Shown: in pieces, positions 32,495 to 43,585 of the stretch
How positions within the stretch are numbered: position 1 is the stretch's first letter
How the letters are laid out: each line of letters begins with the position of its first letter
From: Nymphaea colorata
Taxonomy: Eukaryota > Streptophyta > Magnoliopsida > Nymphaeales > Nymphaeaceae
Assembly: GCF_008831285.2 (NCBI RefSeq)
Contig: NC_045139.1
Location: forward strand, 28,499,206-28,563,205
DNA: 64,000 bases
Direction: 5' to 3'
Made by a program: the position numbers and the translations under genes
Notes under the pieces: generated by a model
What the model was told of the DNA's origin: nothing
The model's input: the letters and a program-made list of their open reading frames with translations, nothing else
The model's database searches: none

Positions 32495-32640
32495 AGCCTA
32501 TTTTATGGAACTTGACTCAAGTTTGACCTGAGTTAAAGTGAGCCTGTTCTATGGAACTTGACTCAAGTTTGAGCTGAGTTCAAGTGAGCCTGTTCTATGG
32601 AACTTGACTCAAGTTCGAGCTGAGTTCAAGTTTTTTGAGT
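32495..32640. repeat. 46-bp minisatellite, three units
   Basis: ATGGAACTTGACTCAAGTT recurs at 32505, 32551 and 32597, exactly 46 bp apart. Each unit is followed by a GA(G/C)CTGAGTT(C/A)AAGT core. It sits in a wider field of CTCAAG/CTTGAG half-palindromes (32400-32690). Confidence 0.88.
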
Positions 32641-33446
32641 TGGGTCGAGCTCAACCAACTCAAGCTCGACCCAGCTCATGTGTACAGTCTTATAGCTGAC
32701 TGAAGGCTATCACCGACTCTAAACCGACCACCAGTACACAAGGTAAGCAGCATAGGCTTCGACAATGCAAGCATGAGCTTGACTGGGCTTGTGTAAAGCC
32801 CTATGATTGATTGATTGAAGACTATCACTGGCGCTGGTCCGAACTCCGATGGAGCCTTGGGTCTCTCTCTCTCTCTTGTACTCACCCTCGTCGACCGAGG
32901 TTTCTGTTTAAAAAACCGCCGGTACTGCCAAGGGGCTTACTGCTTTAGCATGGTCGAGCCTTGCTGCTCTGGTGACGTCAGAGTCCTTTCTTTTTTTCAG
33001 TTAGAATCGAGCCGAGCCTGGCCTGCCGGCAAAGGTCAGCCAGGCAAGCCTTTTCCTGACTCGGGGTGGTCCGACCCAGCCCGACGCTCAGCCGGCCAAT
33101 GTGGGCAGAAAATCGGATTAAAGAAATCTCTCTCAACTTCCGGTGAAAGTCGCTCCTAGCCTTATCATGGCTCACAGGCTGGCACCCCATGGCAATGCTG
33201 CCATGGAGATGTTGCCGACCAAAGGAAAAACATCCAAACCGCAAATGAGTAGAAGGACCTAGACACAGTTTTTTTTATGCGGATTACCATCCCAGTGCAT
33301 TTGATCAGCAAGCTGGAGCATCAGGGGATTGAAGTCTGCACATTTCCATGTGTGCACAATCTAGTCGAACGATTTCTCATTCTTTGATTTACACAGGTTC
33401 TACTTCTCATGATGGAACCAAAACCATGACCATCCCCAAGCCAAAT

Positions 33447-33487
<41 letters not shown>

Positions 33488-33526
33488 CCTACTTTGATAC
33501 CCAAGCGATTCTTTTTCCTTGCTCTC

Positions 33527-36500
33527 CTACTTTGATTCCCAGAAGATTATTTCTCCTTGCTCTCCAACCAGTCCAAGTTCTTTAAGTCTCCTCTCCTGAT
33601 AGTATTCCAGCCCGTCTAGTTCCATCCCTCTTTCCCCGAAAACTTTCAGAACATGTTGCAATACCTTCTTCTCTGCAGCCCTTACACCAACTGCAATTTT
33701 TAGCCTTGGAGGAAGATCACCTCTCCCCTTCAGTTCCTCATCCTGTAGTTCGTTTTTCCAGAATCAGATAATGAAGACAGCTATTGAAACCATAACTTTA
33801 TTTCGGGTAAACAAGAGGTATTAATCCCAGCGCCCAAAAAAGGCCCGAAGGCCCCCCATTCCCCCTACTTCTGGGGTCCTGAGCTGCGTCGGTGTCAGTG
33901 ATAGCAACAGTACATCCTTCAACTTGGATGTCGCGCCCTACCACCTTAAGACACAGGAACATAACGCCCACGGGAATCGAATTAGAGACCTGCCTTTATA
34001 CAGGCCCATTGCTTAACCAGCTATGCTAGGCCCTTTGAGGCAAAACCACCACTTTATTCTGCATAGATGCTGAATAAAGAAAAACAAGACAAAAGCAACT
34101 TGCCTCATCGATGGTGGTCTTATAACCTGATAGCGCAGTTTGGCAGGCACAGGCAACCACCTCGCACATGAACTCTTCATTTGATCGACTTACAGGCAGT
34201 TGTAGGTGATCCCAAATGCTGTCTCTGAAAAGAGCTTCCAAGAGAAAGGCATCCGATCCACCAAGTGCAAGCAGCCTTAAGTAGGGAAGCATCAATTCTG
34301 GAAGAGAACGGCCTAACACAACGTCAAAGTAAGCTACTGTCCCCAATCCATTCAACTCGGCAATATCCAACTTGTCTTCATAAAAAGGATCAGATTCAGG
34401 AATCTCCAACGTCAGGGTATACACATCCCGATCTGAGTTTGTCTCTATGAATCCGTAATCTAGTGCAAGCTCCGCATTGCTTTTCTTTAGATCATACTGT
34501 ATGTAGACCTGCCAACATCAAAAGTAGCTCCAATTTTACCATGTACAGTACAGTCCTAAGACAACCACCCTGGAGATGTTCGTGATTGCAAGTGAACCTG
34601 AAACCAAATTGAAGGCATGCAAACATGGGTAGAAGGAAAAAGGAAAAAAAAGGCCACTCGTCCACTAATGATAGATCCCATGAGCCCCAGATCCACCTTC
34701 CTAAGATTCAGCTGCTGGGCATCTTAAAGTGGTTTGAACAAGTGCAGTAACTATTGGGACAAAAGATGCAAGACAAGTGAAGATGTTTGCTCAAGAACGA
34801 GTTGGCCAAAGAGATCTGATTTGCTTCCAGTTCCTGCCCTTAAAGGAACAAAATACTCTTTTAATTGCTCTGACACCACAAAATCATTGATTACCAAACT
34901 AATGGCCATCACAGTGCCTGGAAATTTACCTGGTCACCAGCCTTTACCGGAGCTGGCGCCCGCAATGAGAAAATCAGTTCCCTAGAAAAAAGGCCTGTCC
35001 CTTTGATTTGCCAGGCAGAATTTTCAGTAGTAATGCTGGAGCTGTGGTTGATCTACAGTAAAAAGAGGACAGTTATCTTCCAACTTATCAAGGAGTTAGC
35101 CTGGCACAGTTATAATTGATTAGTCAGTTAATAATGACATTGTCAAAATGAAGAAAAACGTAAGGCAGCATTTTCTGATCACCAACTTCTACTAAAAGTT
35201 TGTATTATCATTTGGCAAAACTTTGTCCAATCTATTTCAAACTTGGCTGCAGAGATTTTACCAGATCTGCCAGAGGAATTAGCACAAGGTTTTCACCGCG
35301 ATGTTGTGAAAATGCCCTCGACCTGAGGATGGTGAAGGCCCAAAGAAAATCATCTAATGTTACAGGATGAGGAAAGACATGATGGTGAGGCACCAGTATT
35401 TCTTTGTGCACCTTGTTGAATTCACTTTCAACATACTCTTTGACACTCAACGTAGTGCTCAGAAGTTGAGTTCCTGCAGAATATCGCAAAATAACCATTT
35501 GCATCAGAAAATAAAGAAGATGACCAGAAAGTGTGTATGAGGTTCAAAAAGAGTTACAAAGCCGTGGGTTGCTGCTGTTTCAGTAAAAGTTAGCAGCAGT
35601 TGATGCAGGTAGACATTACCCACAGAAATCTAACGGTAGTCACGATTAAACAATTCCATATTACCTAATCTTTACCCTTTGCAATCTTTTTGTATTAATC
35701 ATCTTTATACTAGAGCTATGTTCATAGATATTAGTGACTATTAGTACTCAAAGATACAAATATCAAGTACGTAACAAGCAGAAGAAATATGAACAAGATC
35801 TAAGCAACACAGGAGCTCCAATATTGGTGCATATGAAGGCAGGAAGTCAGATGAAACTAATTTCTAGCACCCAAAAAAATTCAGCCCAAATCTGGGACAA
35901 CAGATTACGTTTGGACTTTGGACTTGATTAACATATGGATGATTCAATAATCTATCTTATTAAACACAAGCAAAGAAAGGGCAAATGCACTTGTTATGTA
36001 CTCGGATTCAAGTGCAGCCACCAACTTGACTGGCCAGGGCAAGACTACATAAATTTATTAACTTTTCAGGTTCTTTTTCTTTCATTTTTCTAGAAGATGA
36101 CAAAATATTTACTACAGAGGTAATGTAGATGATCCCACTAATCATGGCAAGCAATGTGGATGAGAAGTTCACACACAGAGACAAACACAATCTAACCATG
36201 GCAACCAAACCTCAAGCAGAATGTAAAACTGATAAAAATAATCTCAGAAACAAATATTTCTGCTGTAAATTACAGAAAAAGAGGAAACTGCCCATGTATG
36301 TCTATAGTGATCAAGGATTATATGAGGAGAGGGGATAAGGAAACCAAAATTGTTAACAATAATTTTAGAAACAAATATCTCTGTGGTAAATTAGAAAAAA
36401 AAAAAAGAAAAAGAAACTGCCATGTATATCCATAGAGGTGAAGGTCATATAATTAGAGGTGTTTGGGAAACCAAAACTCAAGACTGAAAATGATGAGAAA

Positions 36501-38876
36501 CTTTACTTCATGGATATAATTTTGTATTAGAACGAAGCCACGTGCATTGTGTGTGCTGTTGTGCGTTTTCTAATCTACGCACTTTGTTAATAACTTAATA
36601 AGACAATAACTTGGGTGGGACCTTATTTCATGCCACTAACTATAGGAGCATGGATAGGACCCATGATAATATTTGCAAAAAGGAGTAGAAATGGTTAAAA
36701 AGTTCAAGAACTTCAAAGGCAAAGAGCCAGTCCTATTGAAATTCAGCCAATCCGCACTCTATCCAGGGTTGGGCACAAATTCTTATCCAGAGGCCTCTTC
36801 TAGGTTGACTTGACCTAACCTAATTGATCCCTATTCTTGATTACAACAATTACACTTGCTTGTATATATGTGTGTGTGTACTTTTGTTCATCCATCAGCA
36901 TGTTGTAAACTTGGGACCAGTCTTTGAAAGAACAAAGCGTGCACTCAATGCACAAACACTAATGAATAAAATTAAAAATTATCATAAGACTATAACAAAA
37001 AGCATCAAACCTCAGTACAATACAAGACATGACATACATATTCTCTATTGACAGTCTTGACAAATGAAAAGAAAACCACTAGGGCTAGTCTTGGACCAGC
37101 TAATAGCTAGCTTATTGCTTCCATCTCATAAAAGCCCTCTTAAGTTATCTCTCTTCTATATATAGGAGGTACATTACCACTTGTACTGAGATTTGATGTT
37201 TTTTGTGATAGTCTTATGATAATTCTTAATTTTATTTATTAGTTTTTGTGCCTTGAGGGCACAATCTGTGAGTTCCTTGGGTACTTAAACGTTAAAGCTT
37301 TCTCAAGATTTCTTTGTTTTTTTCAAACACTAGTCCCTTTCTTGGGGCATGAATAAGACAACTAGACAGTACTGTTCATATTTAGTTACATGGTTCATTA
37401 TTAAAACAGAAAAGCACACGTTATATGACCACAGTTGAGCAGCTATTCGGATTAAATTCATGCTAGAATCAGGTGTATCATACCTTCGTACTTCCATAAT
37501 ATGAATAACAACTGACGCGCCACCTATGGACCAAATTCCTGTGAGGCTAAATATAACATAGCTTGTCAACTTTTCCGTTTCTCAAACATATGCAATTTCA
37601 ATTTTCAACACCACAAACTATTTGAAAAAACCTTGTTTCTTTGCTTCTAAGGGCCATCCAGTTTGTTCATATTCTCGTCATCAGTAGGAAATGGTGATGC
37701 AACATGCCTCAGGAAAGTCCTGCATCCTATTAATAAGGTTCCACTGGACAGAAACGTTGTTAAAAGGCAAAAACAAAGAAATTACCTATCTGCAATACAC
37801 CATAAGGTCCCAAAATCCGTTCTTCTATATACACCCAGACTTGTGTTTGGACATGCAACGGGCTTAATTTTGTTATATACTATTACCAAAGTTAATGGCT
37901 TCTGAATATATCAAGACAGAGCATGACTGACCTTCTAACTCAGCAAGCTCCTCCTCTGACCTGCACTGGAAATAGATAATCAACGGTGACTAGTGGACTT
38001 TATGATACTCACGTAGTGCAATAGCAAACAATTCAAACCCAAGCATTCGACAAAAAATTACTCTTGATTGTTTAGTGAAAGCGATGTTCGACAAAAAATA
38101 GTAATGCTTGTATAGTGAAAGCGATAAAGTAAATAATGATAAAGACATGGCTTGACATATGAGGTCGTCCTTCATCAATCACTTAAAATCTTAATAATTG
38201 AATGAAGTGGCCTTTCATAATTTGCATAAAAAATGCGTGAGAACAAATCTTGAGATGAAGTAGGCGCTTGACTTCCACAAAATTTTGGAATCCACGATGG
38301 AAAAATGACAGCCAGCTTTACGCCGTCCATGACAAGCTTGTACAAGGACACTCTGTCTGAAAAGGAAAACAAGTAGAGATTCTCTTTTCCCTTTTAGTGA
38401 ATAGATACAAAAGTTTCGGCGACGAACACAATCTGGATTCGGGAAGAGAAAACTATAACAAGCAGGCATCCAACATTCACGTTAGCGACATGCAGTTTCT
38501 TCCCCATCATCATCCCCTCTCACCCTCCGCAAATTATACATGAAGTGCTGACCTTCAACAACAAAAAAATTAAGCTTCAACTAAGCCAAGCCAAGCATTC
38601 ACTGGTACGTTTCTCAAATAACAGCCAACCTAATGAGAGATCACTATATGGCAAATACTCTAAGCACGAATAGGTTTTTCGCAGCTTCGGATTACCATTT
38701 CAACCTATAACTGGATTAGAAACCTCAACTTGCAAGAAAGTAGGGAAAGAGAAAAGACGCACTCAAAGAGAAAAAAGCAGAAGCCCATTTTTAGGAACGT
38801 TAATCGCGTTCATACGATTTTATAATTTATTAATTCACAAAGAAAAGTACTCTGCACTAAATTATAAAAAAAAAAC

Positions 38877-38931
<55 letters not shown>

Positions 38932-39496
38932 TGAGCCGATAAAATGGGAAATATATAACAAAATTAGAGAGAGAGAGAATGTGAGAGAGAGAGAGAGGGT
39001 ACCAGTAAATTGTAGAGTCCATGTGTTTAGGAAGGATTCTGATGTAAGGGCTCCAATCAGATTTTTCACCCACTGCCATCTCACGCAAGAGAAACAGCGC
39101 GATGCGAATCCAAGGCTTGCTTCCTGAACAGACCGGGCCGATGACGGAAGCGGCAACCGTGTCCAAGTTGATCCAAGTCCTTTTGGGCACCTCGACCACC
39201 ACCTCGTTCCTGCCAATGTCCTTCTGCGCCACCAAACCCAAGCCCTCCGGCACGAACCCCGGCTTCACAGAGGGAAACGACACCCCCTTCTCTCTGAGCC
39301 ACCCTTGGAAGCTGCCGAGGACCTCGAGGTCGGCCTGGGATTTCTGGAGGCAGAGGACGGAAAGGCGCCTCTTCCGGCAGATGGGCACTCTTGATGAGGG
39401 TGAGGGACAGGCGAAGGGTGGCGCCTTCTTTGTGAGGGAGGAAGGAATTGCTGCTGGGCGTCTTGCACGCGAGGGCAAGGATAACAAAGCAGCCAT
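33527..39496 (-). CDS. RBCMT (LSMT-like): Rubisco large-subunit N-methyltransferase, chloroplast SET-domain protein (6 exons)
   Basis: Exons on the minus strand: 39496-39003, 37960-37932 (only 29 nt), 35473-35262, 35052-34930, 34508-34104 and 33742-33527; 492 aa deduced, close to the 489 aa of the pea enzyme. The ATG at 39496 opens a Ser/Arg-rich transit peptide (MAALLSLPSRARRPAAI). SET-domain parts: GLGLVAQKDIGRNEVVVEVP (exon 1), DSTIYW-SEEELAELEG across exons 1-3, RSRAFS, and INHSS (about residue 246) for AdoMet contact. LDYGF has the conserved Tyr near 304. The Rubisco-binding C-terminal region carries PYLRLLALGGSDAFLLEALF and LEYYQERRLKELGL. Family knowledge: trimethylates a Lys of the Rubisco large subunit and/or plastid aldolases, using AdoMet in the stroma. 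Intron 5 has a GC donor (GAG|GCAAGT). Every join keeps frame. Its 5' part was duplicated at 43583-45120. Confidence 0.93.
33800..34040 (-). mobile_element. tRNA-derived SINE-like element in intron 5
   Basis: On the minus strand, 34035 downward reads CTAGCATAGCTGGTTAAGCAATGG, like an RNA polymerase III A box (TRGCNNAGYNGG), and 45 bp later ATTCGATTCCCG, like a B box (GGTTCGANTCC). A unique 150-bp body follows, with GGGGCCTTCGGGCC-like sequence and AATACCTCTTGTTTACCCG at the end. No target duplication was fixed. It lies just inside the GC donor of this intron. Confidence 0.6.
34103..34104 (-). other. GC-AG intron donor of the methyltransferase gene
   Basis: Exon 5 ends GATGAG at 34104 and the intron opens GCAAGT, the strong consensus of GC-AG introns. 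The acceptor is CTACAG before 33742. The protein join TTIDE|DEELKGRG fits the family alignment as I recall it; no GT near the join keeps the frame and homology. Confidence 0.75.
35474..37931 (-). other. Intron 2 of the methyltransferase gene (2.46 kb)
   Basis: Contains a two-copy tandem duplication of about 120 bp (36236-36475, sharing AGAAACAAATAT and AAACTGCC..ATGTAT), a foldback element (36941-37260) and a (TG)n patch near 36863-36877. No coding signal. Confidence 0.6.
36941..37260. mobile_element. Foldback MITE-like inverted repeat
   Basis: The left arm 36941-37020 and right arm 37181-37260 are inverted copies about 80 bp long (for example AATTATCATAAGACTATAAC at the left is matched inverted by GATAGTCTTATGATAATT at the right), separated by a 160-bp loop. 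The homology outside the arms is weak and no target duplication was fixed. No coding capacity. Confidence 0.7.
38881..39000. repeat. (GA)n tracts in methyltransferase intron 1
   Basis: A (GA) run of about 49 bp at 38881-38929 and a second interrupted run at 38966-38998, next to the exon 1 donor at 39002. On the transcript strand this is a (TC)n tract within 10 bases of the donor. Confidence 0.9.
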
Positions 39497-39628
39497 TTCT
39501 CCACTGGGCGGAGTGGGGTGGTATGCTGGGCTGATGGTGCACTGGGGAGGCGGCCTGCTGCTTCCCACTCTCTTGCACAAACTGGATAAACAAGAAACCA
39601 ACCGTGGCTCCTCAATCACTTATCCATA

Positions 39629-42144
39629 TATATATATATATATAAACAAAAAAAGAGATATTAAAATTGTTTTAATCTGTTTATAAATATTAATTTGATA
39701 GAAATTATGTTTTAGTTTGACTTACTTTATAAAAATTAATTCTTTTACTATCAAAATTTTCATGTTGAGCCCTTCATTTTCAAATATAAAAGAGATATTA
39801 TTAAAGTAAAAAATGACTAGCTTAACATATGTTTCTCATCAAATCACTATTAAAATCATACAAGTTGAACAATACTTTAATAATTAATTTTAATAGATCC
39901 GGATTTTGTTCTTTAACCTGTTCAGAGTGTACTGTACAAGTCACAAAACCATGACAAAACAGTAAACTTAAGATCCAAAATACGATGACCACAATTAACA
40001 ATAATAGGAAGAGCCTTCTACGAATATGGACGGCCAGAGAGAAGGTATTCTCCTTTTGGAAATCTCTCCTCCCAACCCAATTCTGTGGAATCCGGGCATA
40101 TCTTGTTGACCTTTTGTGTGACTGAGCCAGCTTTCCATAAACATCGTTTGGTAAAATTTGAAATAAAATCAGGAGTGAAGCCAGGATTTTTTTTTTTTTT
40201 TTTCAGAGAGAAACAAATTATAGTTTCAAAATTTTAATAGAAGCCAAAATATAATTTTTTATTTTTTTATATCAATAAATGAATTTTCTAAAAAATAACA
40301 TGTAAATTTAAAAAAGAAAAAATTGAGGGGGTCAGGGCCCCTGCCCTATGCCAACGTCGTAGGAGGCATGTAGGTTAGGGCTGGAGATAAAAACAATCCA
40401 CCAGCAAACCCATTTGCAGGTTTAAAGCATAAGTAAACGCCTGTCCAGATTCGGGTGACCAATCGGACATCAACCATGACCTGAATTTTGGGTTGATATA
40501 TCCAACTCGCAAGCAAAAGTTGTTCCTCCGAACTGATTTAGCGCTACAATGGCTGATATTCGAGTGCCAAAAAAGCAGAGGACTTTACTCTTTTCCTTGG
40601 TTTTAAAAATGGCCGATACGCACCAATATGCATCGAATCGAATGATATGGCGTATCGTATCCTTTAATTTTTCTATGCGAGATGGGGAATGATATCTACA
40701 ACGCTGCAAATTTATTGTGCAACTAATCGCATTTTAACTTGAAACACCGTTTTTGAACTGCTTGGCTAGCAAGAGCTGCTATTACTTGGAGGAAGTCAGT
40801 TCCCAATCAAACGACATAAGCAGTAAAACTATGGAAAAGTTTTGTGCATACTTTTAATAACGATAACACGAATATGGCAGACAAACTAGCTACAAGTTCA
40901 AAGGGACAATAATTTGTACAAGCTAATGATCGCAACTGTGGGGTGAAAGTTAGCTATACCGACAATACAATCTCCAAAGCGTCGCCACGATTCTTGGTAG
41001 CGCAAACAAGTTGTTAGCACACACACATAAATGATATTGCGCTAAACTTGAGGATAGCAGGCAGAAGGACCAACCCTCATTGATCGCTATCATTATGGAT
41101 TACAATTTTTCAACCAAAAAAACTTACCATTAAATAGGTCATAGCGATGATTTCTGGTTTGTCCGTCAAACGACAACCATCAGTGTAACGTAGAAGATCT
41201 TGGGCGCCACAGCAAGTTTCTCATTTTTATTCGACCACATGGATCAGACTCAAATTGCATATTTATTCAAACTGTTTTAAATAAATCAAATATGCACCTA
41301 AAATCCAATCAAAAAATCAGATTGCATTCAGATTTAAGGAATGACATTCAATCGGAAATATCTAATCGTCAATATAGCAAGTTAAATTTCTCTATATTTA
41401 GTATCCAAACATTTTGAAAGATGGTTCTTAACATACCACATACATCTTCAATATTTCCGCTTACCTAGTTATAACAGTATGAGTCGCTCCGGATGGTTAA
41501 AAAGAGCTTTCGAAATGTACTAACTAAATAAAACACCCGTTCTCATACGTGGTATTCAACAATAATATCAACATGGAGAAGGGTGATCAACAAGCTTAGG
41601 TTATCCACAATTGACGGTGTTTGTTCACTAATTTCCTTGCAAAACGTTAAACCGTTTCTACGCTAAACCCATTGACTTCAGAGAATCATGACCCGTTAAG
41701 ATGTTTTAAACAACAATTCATCTCAGAACGTTAGTTGTTTCCTAGCTTGGCTTGTCATCAGACTGATCGAAGAAGACTAGCATGGATTGAAAGAGCTGTG
41801 AGAACTTAAAAGATTTGGTTAGCAGTTATTTTTCATTTTATGCTACTGCAGAGATATATCAGATCTCTACACGATCATCTATGGTGAAGAAAAGGTGATG
41901 GTTACTAGAAAATACTGTGAAGCAAAGAAACTTATCAAACTTGTTGGTACATATTGATATGCTTGATTCATTGAACATGATAGAGATACAAAATTATAGT
42001 TAAATAAATACAAAAAAAAAATACATAAGCTAATGAATCTTATAGAGAGCGCAAATACATTGCCCTGCTTAGAGAGAACAGGCACCTGCAAATTTTTAGA
42101 CGCACAATGCTGAATCATTTCATGGAGTTCAGTTTGAAGATTCA
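39629..42144. other. Intergenic, AT-rich
   Basis: Starts with the methyltransferase promoter side (TA run at 39627-39643). Around 40170-40350 is a fragment that begins CAGGAGTGAAGCCAGGATTTT and ends GGTCAGGGCCCCTGCC, resembling the CAAGGGCGGAGCCAGG-ended hAT-type MITEs seen at 46.5-47.6 kb; its ends are not defined. No gene seen. Confidence 0.45.
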
Positions 42145-43585
42145 TCAGGCAAGGAGAGCCACCAGGTCATCTAGCGACTTCAGTGTCTTCTCATAAAATA
42201 AGTAGGACTCATACACCTTTGGCGTGCGCACATAGTAATCCAGCTATATCCAGGTATCAATAGAACCAGTAATCAGACTTTACAATTGAAACTCTGATGA
42301 AATATCTTACTTTTTCACAGCCCAACTTCCTAGTTTCCAAATCAAAGGAATCTCAAGGATCAAAAGGTTCCTCGATACACTACGACTTGCCTACTATAAT
42401 GAGAAAAAAAAAAAAAAAAAACAACTCTGCATTTTAATTATTCCATGGTAGGTCTTTTCCAAGATGCATGGCAGATCAAGTTAAAAAGGCATATTAGTCC
42501 AGGGATTGCAGACAAGAGGCAAGCCTTCAAGCGTCATGGGCAAGCCTCCAATCATCACTAGCAATAAGCCAATACTATAGCATGCCAGAGACCAAGAATA
42601 CAAGAATGAAAATACGACATATAGCTTGCATTACCAACTCGGATGCCTGAATTCAGCCCTATTTTCAGCAATGGCAATCAACTACTTAAGTTAGATATAC
42701 AAACATGCGCTACTTGGGTGGTCGCTGATGGCGCAGCAGTGCCTTCCTACTATCTAGACTACTAGGTTGATGAACTTTCTCGTTGAAGCTGAGATGGAAG
42801 AGGCCTAAGAAGTAGAAGATACAAGCAGTCGGAGCCAAATCAGACTCACCAACAGACACCTGGCAAGTATCCTTCTATTACATGCCTGGCTGCTCTACCC
42901 TGCTCTTGCAGTAATATCCCCTGGTCGTTAAGCTAAATTGCTGTAACTTCCAGTGATATCCCTCCCCCTCCTAAACTCGGTTTACTCAACAAAGAAATCA
43001 AGCGGAGCAGAAGCGAAAAAGGAAATGACATGAGATGGAGTTGCAGAAGCAAGGTTTGCCTACCTCTGACATGTTGTCAACCAGCTCGTTGGCAGTCCTG
43101 ATGTAAGTTTGCCGGCGATTCTCGGGCAAGGTCGCCAATGCGTTCTTCAAATCTGAGGAGAGATAGGAGGCCTTCTGGCGAATATAAAATATGACGTACC
43201 TCCATGACATGGTGTCCAACATATGCCTCAGCCCGTGCATCCCCTGTGCTGTCTGCCGAATCCTAGCAGCTGAGTTTTCTGGAGAAAGGTCGGGAAGGAA
43301 GAATCGTTCCAGTATGAGCGAATGCGTCCCCCACTCTTCAGCCAGTGCCTGCCTACCTGCCAGGCACGTTCCCATAATGGGCATCGTGGTCATAATGGCC
43401 CGCCGGCTTATGGATCCTTCCCAGCTGGACTTGATCACGCTGGTCTTCTTTGGGGAGGTTTCTCGGTTAGTTGTTCTGCTCCTGCATATCAAGTCCGCCA
43501 TGGATGGCATCGAAGCTCCTTTGCCTAAGACGTGCTTCATCGTTGTTTTTGCTGGTTCAGCTTTCAGAAGAGAGACAGGCGACAT
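42145..43585 (-). CDS. PNSL2: PsbQ-like subunit of the chloroplast NDH complex lumen subcomplex (2 exons)
   Basis: Exons 43585-43064 and 42243-42145 (intron 820 bp, phase 0, GTAGGC donor); 206 aa deduced (Arabidopsis PNSL2 is about 190). The mature part shows the family features: WGTHSLILERFFLPDLSPE, AARIRQTAQGMHGLRHMLD, MSWRYVIFYIRQKASYLSSDL, ANELVDNMSE, then LDYYVRTPKVYESYLFYEKT and the end SLDDLVALLA. Before it lies a bipartite thylakoid-lumen signal: basic Ser-rich stroma part, twin Arg (SRRAIMTTMP) and an Ala-rich cleavage region (RQALAEEW). Role (family knowledge): lumen subcomplex of NDH, needed for NDH-PSI cyclic electron flow. Start: the ATG at 43585 is the first in frame; ATGs at 43540 and 43510 are alternatives. 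The DNA immediately upstream is a copy of methyltransferase intron 2, intron 1 and exon 1, so its native promoter may have been replaced. Confidence 0.9.

Larger units (their letters stand above)
30580..33526. other. Intergenic, repeat-rich
   Basis: No gene recognised. It contains a long (AT)n tract (30823-30915), a 113-bp tandem duplication (31779-32006), a 46-bp minisatellite (32495-32640) and a (GA)n tract (33451-33484). Confidence 0.5.

Noticed and set aside
33480..33555. Small duplication at the methyltransferase stop codon (TTTGAT.CCCA and CCTTGCTCTCC twice)
   Set aside because: Local slippage of about 40 bp; the stop codon and tail fit the family length, so not counted as a feature.
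33955..34036. Possible minus-strand tRNA gene
   Set aside because: A and B box-like motifs are present, but I could form no acceptor stem or anticodon loop, and the homology continues as a longer unit; a SINE is the better reading.
39102..39686. 194-codon plus-strand frame
   Set aside because: Antisense shadow of GC-rich exon 1 of the methyltransferase gene.
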